From NCBI GenBank assembly GCA_964609365.1, contig CAZSRC010000011.1:1-23322 (forward strand): DNA of 23,322 nt, in the 5' to 3' direction. How positions within the stretch are numbered: the stretch's first letter is position 1; every line of letters begins with the position of its first letter. The notes beneath the pieces are model-generated. The model worked only from the letters and a program-made list of their open reading frames with translations, was not told the DNA's origin and ran no database searches. The position numbers and the translations under genes are program-made. The stretch comes from GCA-002840305 sp964609365 (GTDB lineage Bacteria; Patescibacteriota; Patescibacteriia; Patescibacteriales; UBA12465). This document shows positions 22,885-23,322 of the stretch, piece by piece.

Positions 22885-23295
22885 ATGCTAAATAAAAGTT
22901 TAATAATTTTTACTGATGGTGGTGCTCGAGGTAACCCAGGACCAGCAGGGATTGGTGCTGTTTTATATAATGAGAAAAAAGAAAAAGTAGCCGAGATTTC
23001 TAAATATTTAGGTATTGCTACCAATAATCAATCTGAATACAAAGCCTTAATTGAAGCCCTGAAAAAGGCTAAAGAGTTAGGGGCTAAGGAAGTTCAAGTT
23101 TTTATGGATAGCGAGCTAGTAGTTAAACAATTAAATCGTGAGTATAAAGTAAAAAACAAGGATTTAGCGCCCTTGTTTTTAGAGGTATATAATTTATCTT
23201 CAAATTTTTCTAGTATTATTTTCAAACACATTTATAGGGAGGATAATAAAGAGGCTGATAAGTTAGCTAATGATGCTATGGATAAAGCTTATTAA
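22885..23295 (+). CDS. Ribonuclease HI family protein
   Basis: The 136-residue protein is an RNase H fold enzyme that should cut the RNA strand of RNA:DNA hybrids. All four metal-binding carboxylates are visible: D11 (FTDGGARGNPGPAGIG), E51 (NNQSEYKALIEAL), D75 (FMDSELVVKQLN) and D125 (REDNKEADKLAN). The sequence style (TDGGARGNPG, NNQSEYxALI) fits the compact RnhA-like group found in archaea and Gram-positive bacteria more than E. coli RnhA, which has a longer basic protrusion. It begins 4 bases after recJ and is therefore co-transcribed, linking ssDNA processing with primer or R-loop removal. No Shine-Dalgarno is seen. Confidence 0.95.
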   Translation: MLNKSLIIFTDGGARGNPGPAGIGAVLYNEKKEKVAEISKYLGIATNNQSEYKALIEALKKAKELGAKEVQVFMDSELVVKQLNREYKVKNKDLAPLFLEVYNLSSNFSSIIFKHIYREDNKEADKLANDAMDKAY

Positions 23296-23315
23296 TATTT
23301 TCCATTTTTTAAATC

Positions 23316-23321
23316 TTGACA
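23316..23321 (+). promoter_or_regulatory. Possible -35 box at the window edge
   Basis: TTGACA occurs 20 bases after the RNase H stop. It matches the -35 boxes used elsewhere in this window, but the -10 would lie beyond the edge. Confidence 0.3.
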
Positions 23322-23322
23322 A

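Noticed and set aside
1..23322. tRNA, rRNA or CRISPR array
   Set aside because: No GC-rich cloverleaf, rRNA-like block or regularly spaced identical repeats were seen on either strand.

Overview
The window is AT-rich, tightly packed bacterial DNA. It reads like a Patescibacteria (Candidate Phyla Radiation) genome. The grounds are indirect: almost no Shine-Dalgarno sequences, a eukaryote-like (type 2) isoleucyl-tRNA synthetase, a fused ADP-forming acetyl-CoA synthetase as the only energy-metabolism gene, many lineage-type proteins without recognisable homologues, and no biosynthetic pathway genes. The phylum call is inference; no rRNA or other marker is present to settle it.

Left part (1-7.6 kb): accessory and regulatory genes. 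A winged-helix Fic protein (71-1117) converges on a minus-strand radical SAM gene (1261-2448). Behind the radical SAM gene lies an unlisted 29-codon gene for a Lys-rich, Cys-free peptide (1154-1243). A TrmB-like regulator (2662-3393) is divergent from the radical SAM gene. Then come a 556-residue charged coiled-coil protein (3631-5301) flanked by related short repeats, a TfoX N-domain protein, a TspO/MBR-like membrane protein and a membrane-anchored staphylococcal-type nuclease.

Middle (7.7-13.7 kb): ileS, then three minus-strand genes of unknown function, each with its own promoter. One of them encodes a membrane-anchored protein of exact 16-residue repeats, and it alone has a textbook Shine-Dalgarno. 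A divergent plus-strand gene (12946-13656) carries three Q-x-x-[LI]-D-F motifs.

Right part (13.7-23.3 kb): an unknown exported protein overlapping a small membrane protein, then acetyl-CoA synthetase (ADP-forming), murJ (lipid II flippase), lepA (broken by one missing A in its P-loop), a 35-residue single-span membrane peptide, recJ and an RNase HI-type gene. This is housekeeping: ATP from acetyl-CoA, cell-wall export, translation quality, DNA repair and RNA:DNA hybrid removal.

Promoters are unusually legible. Most are extended -10 boxes (TGnTATAAT or TGnTATTAT), several with TTGACA-like -35 boxes 17 bp upstream. At four genes the predicted +1 coincides with, or is next to, the ATG, which implies leaderless mRNAs. 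Intrinsic terminators are mostly bidirectional hairpins with A/T flanks. No rRNA, tRNA, transposase, CRISPR array or intergenic stretch over 300 bases was seen.

The best candidate for an undescribed system is the radical SAM / small peptide / TrmB-like regulator cluster at 1.15-3.4 kb. The 16-residue repeat protein is second.
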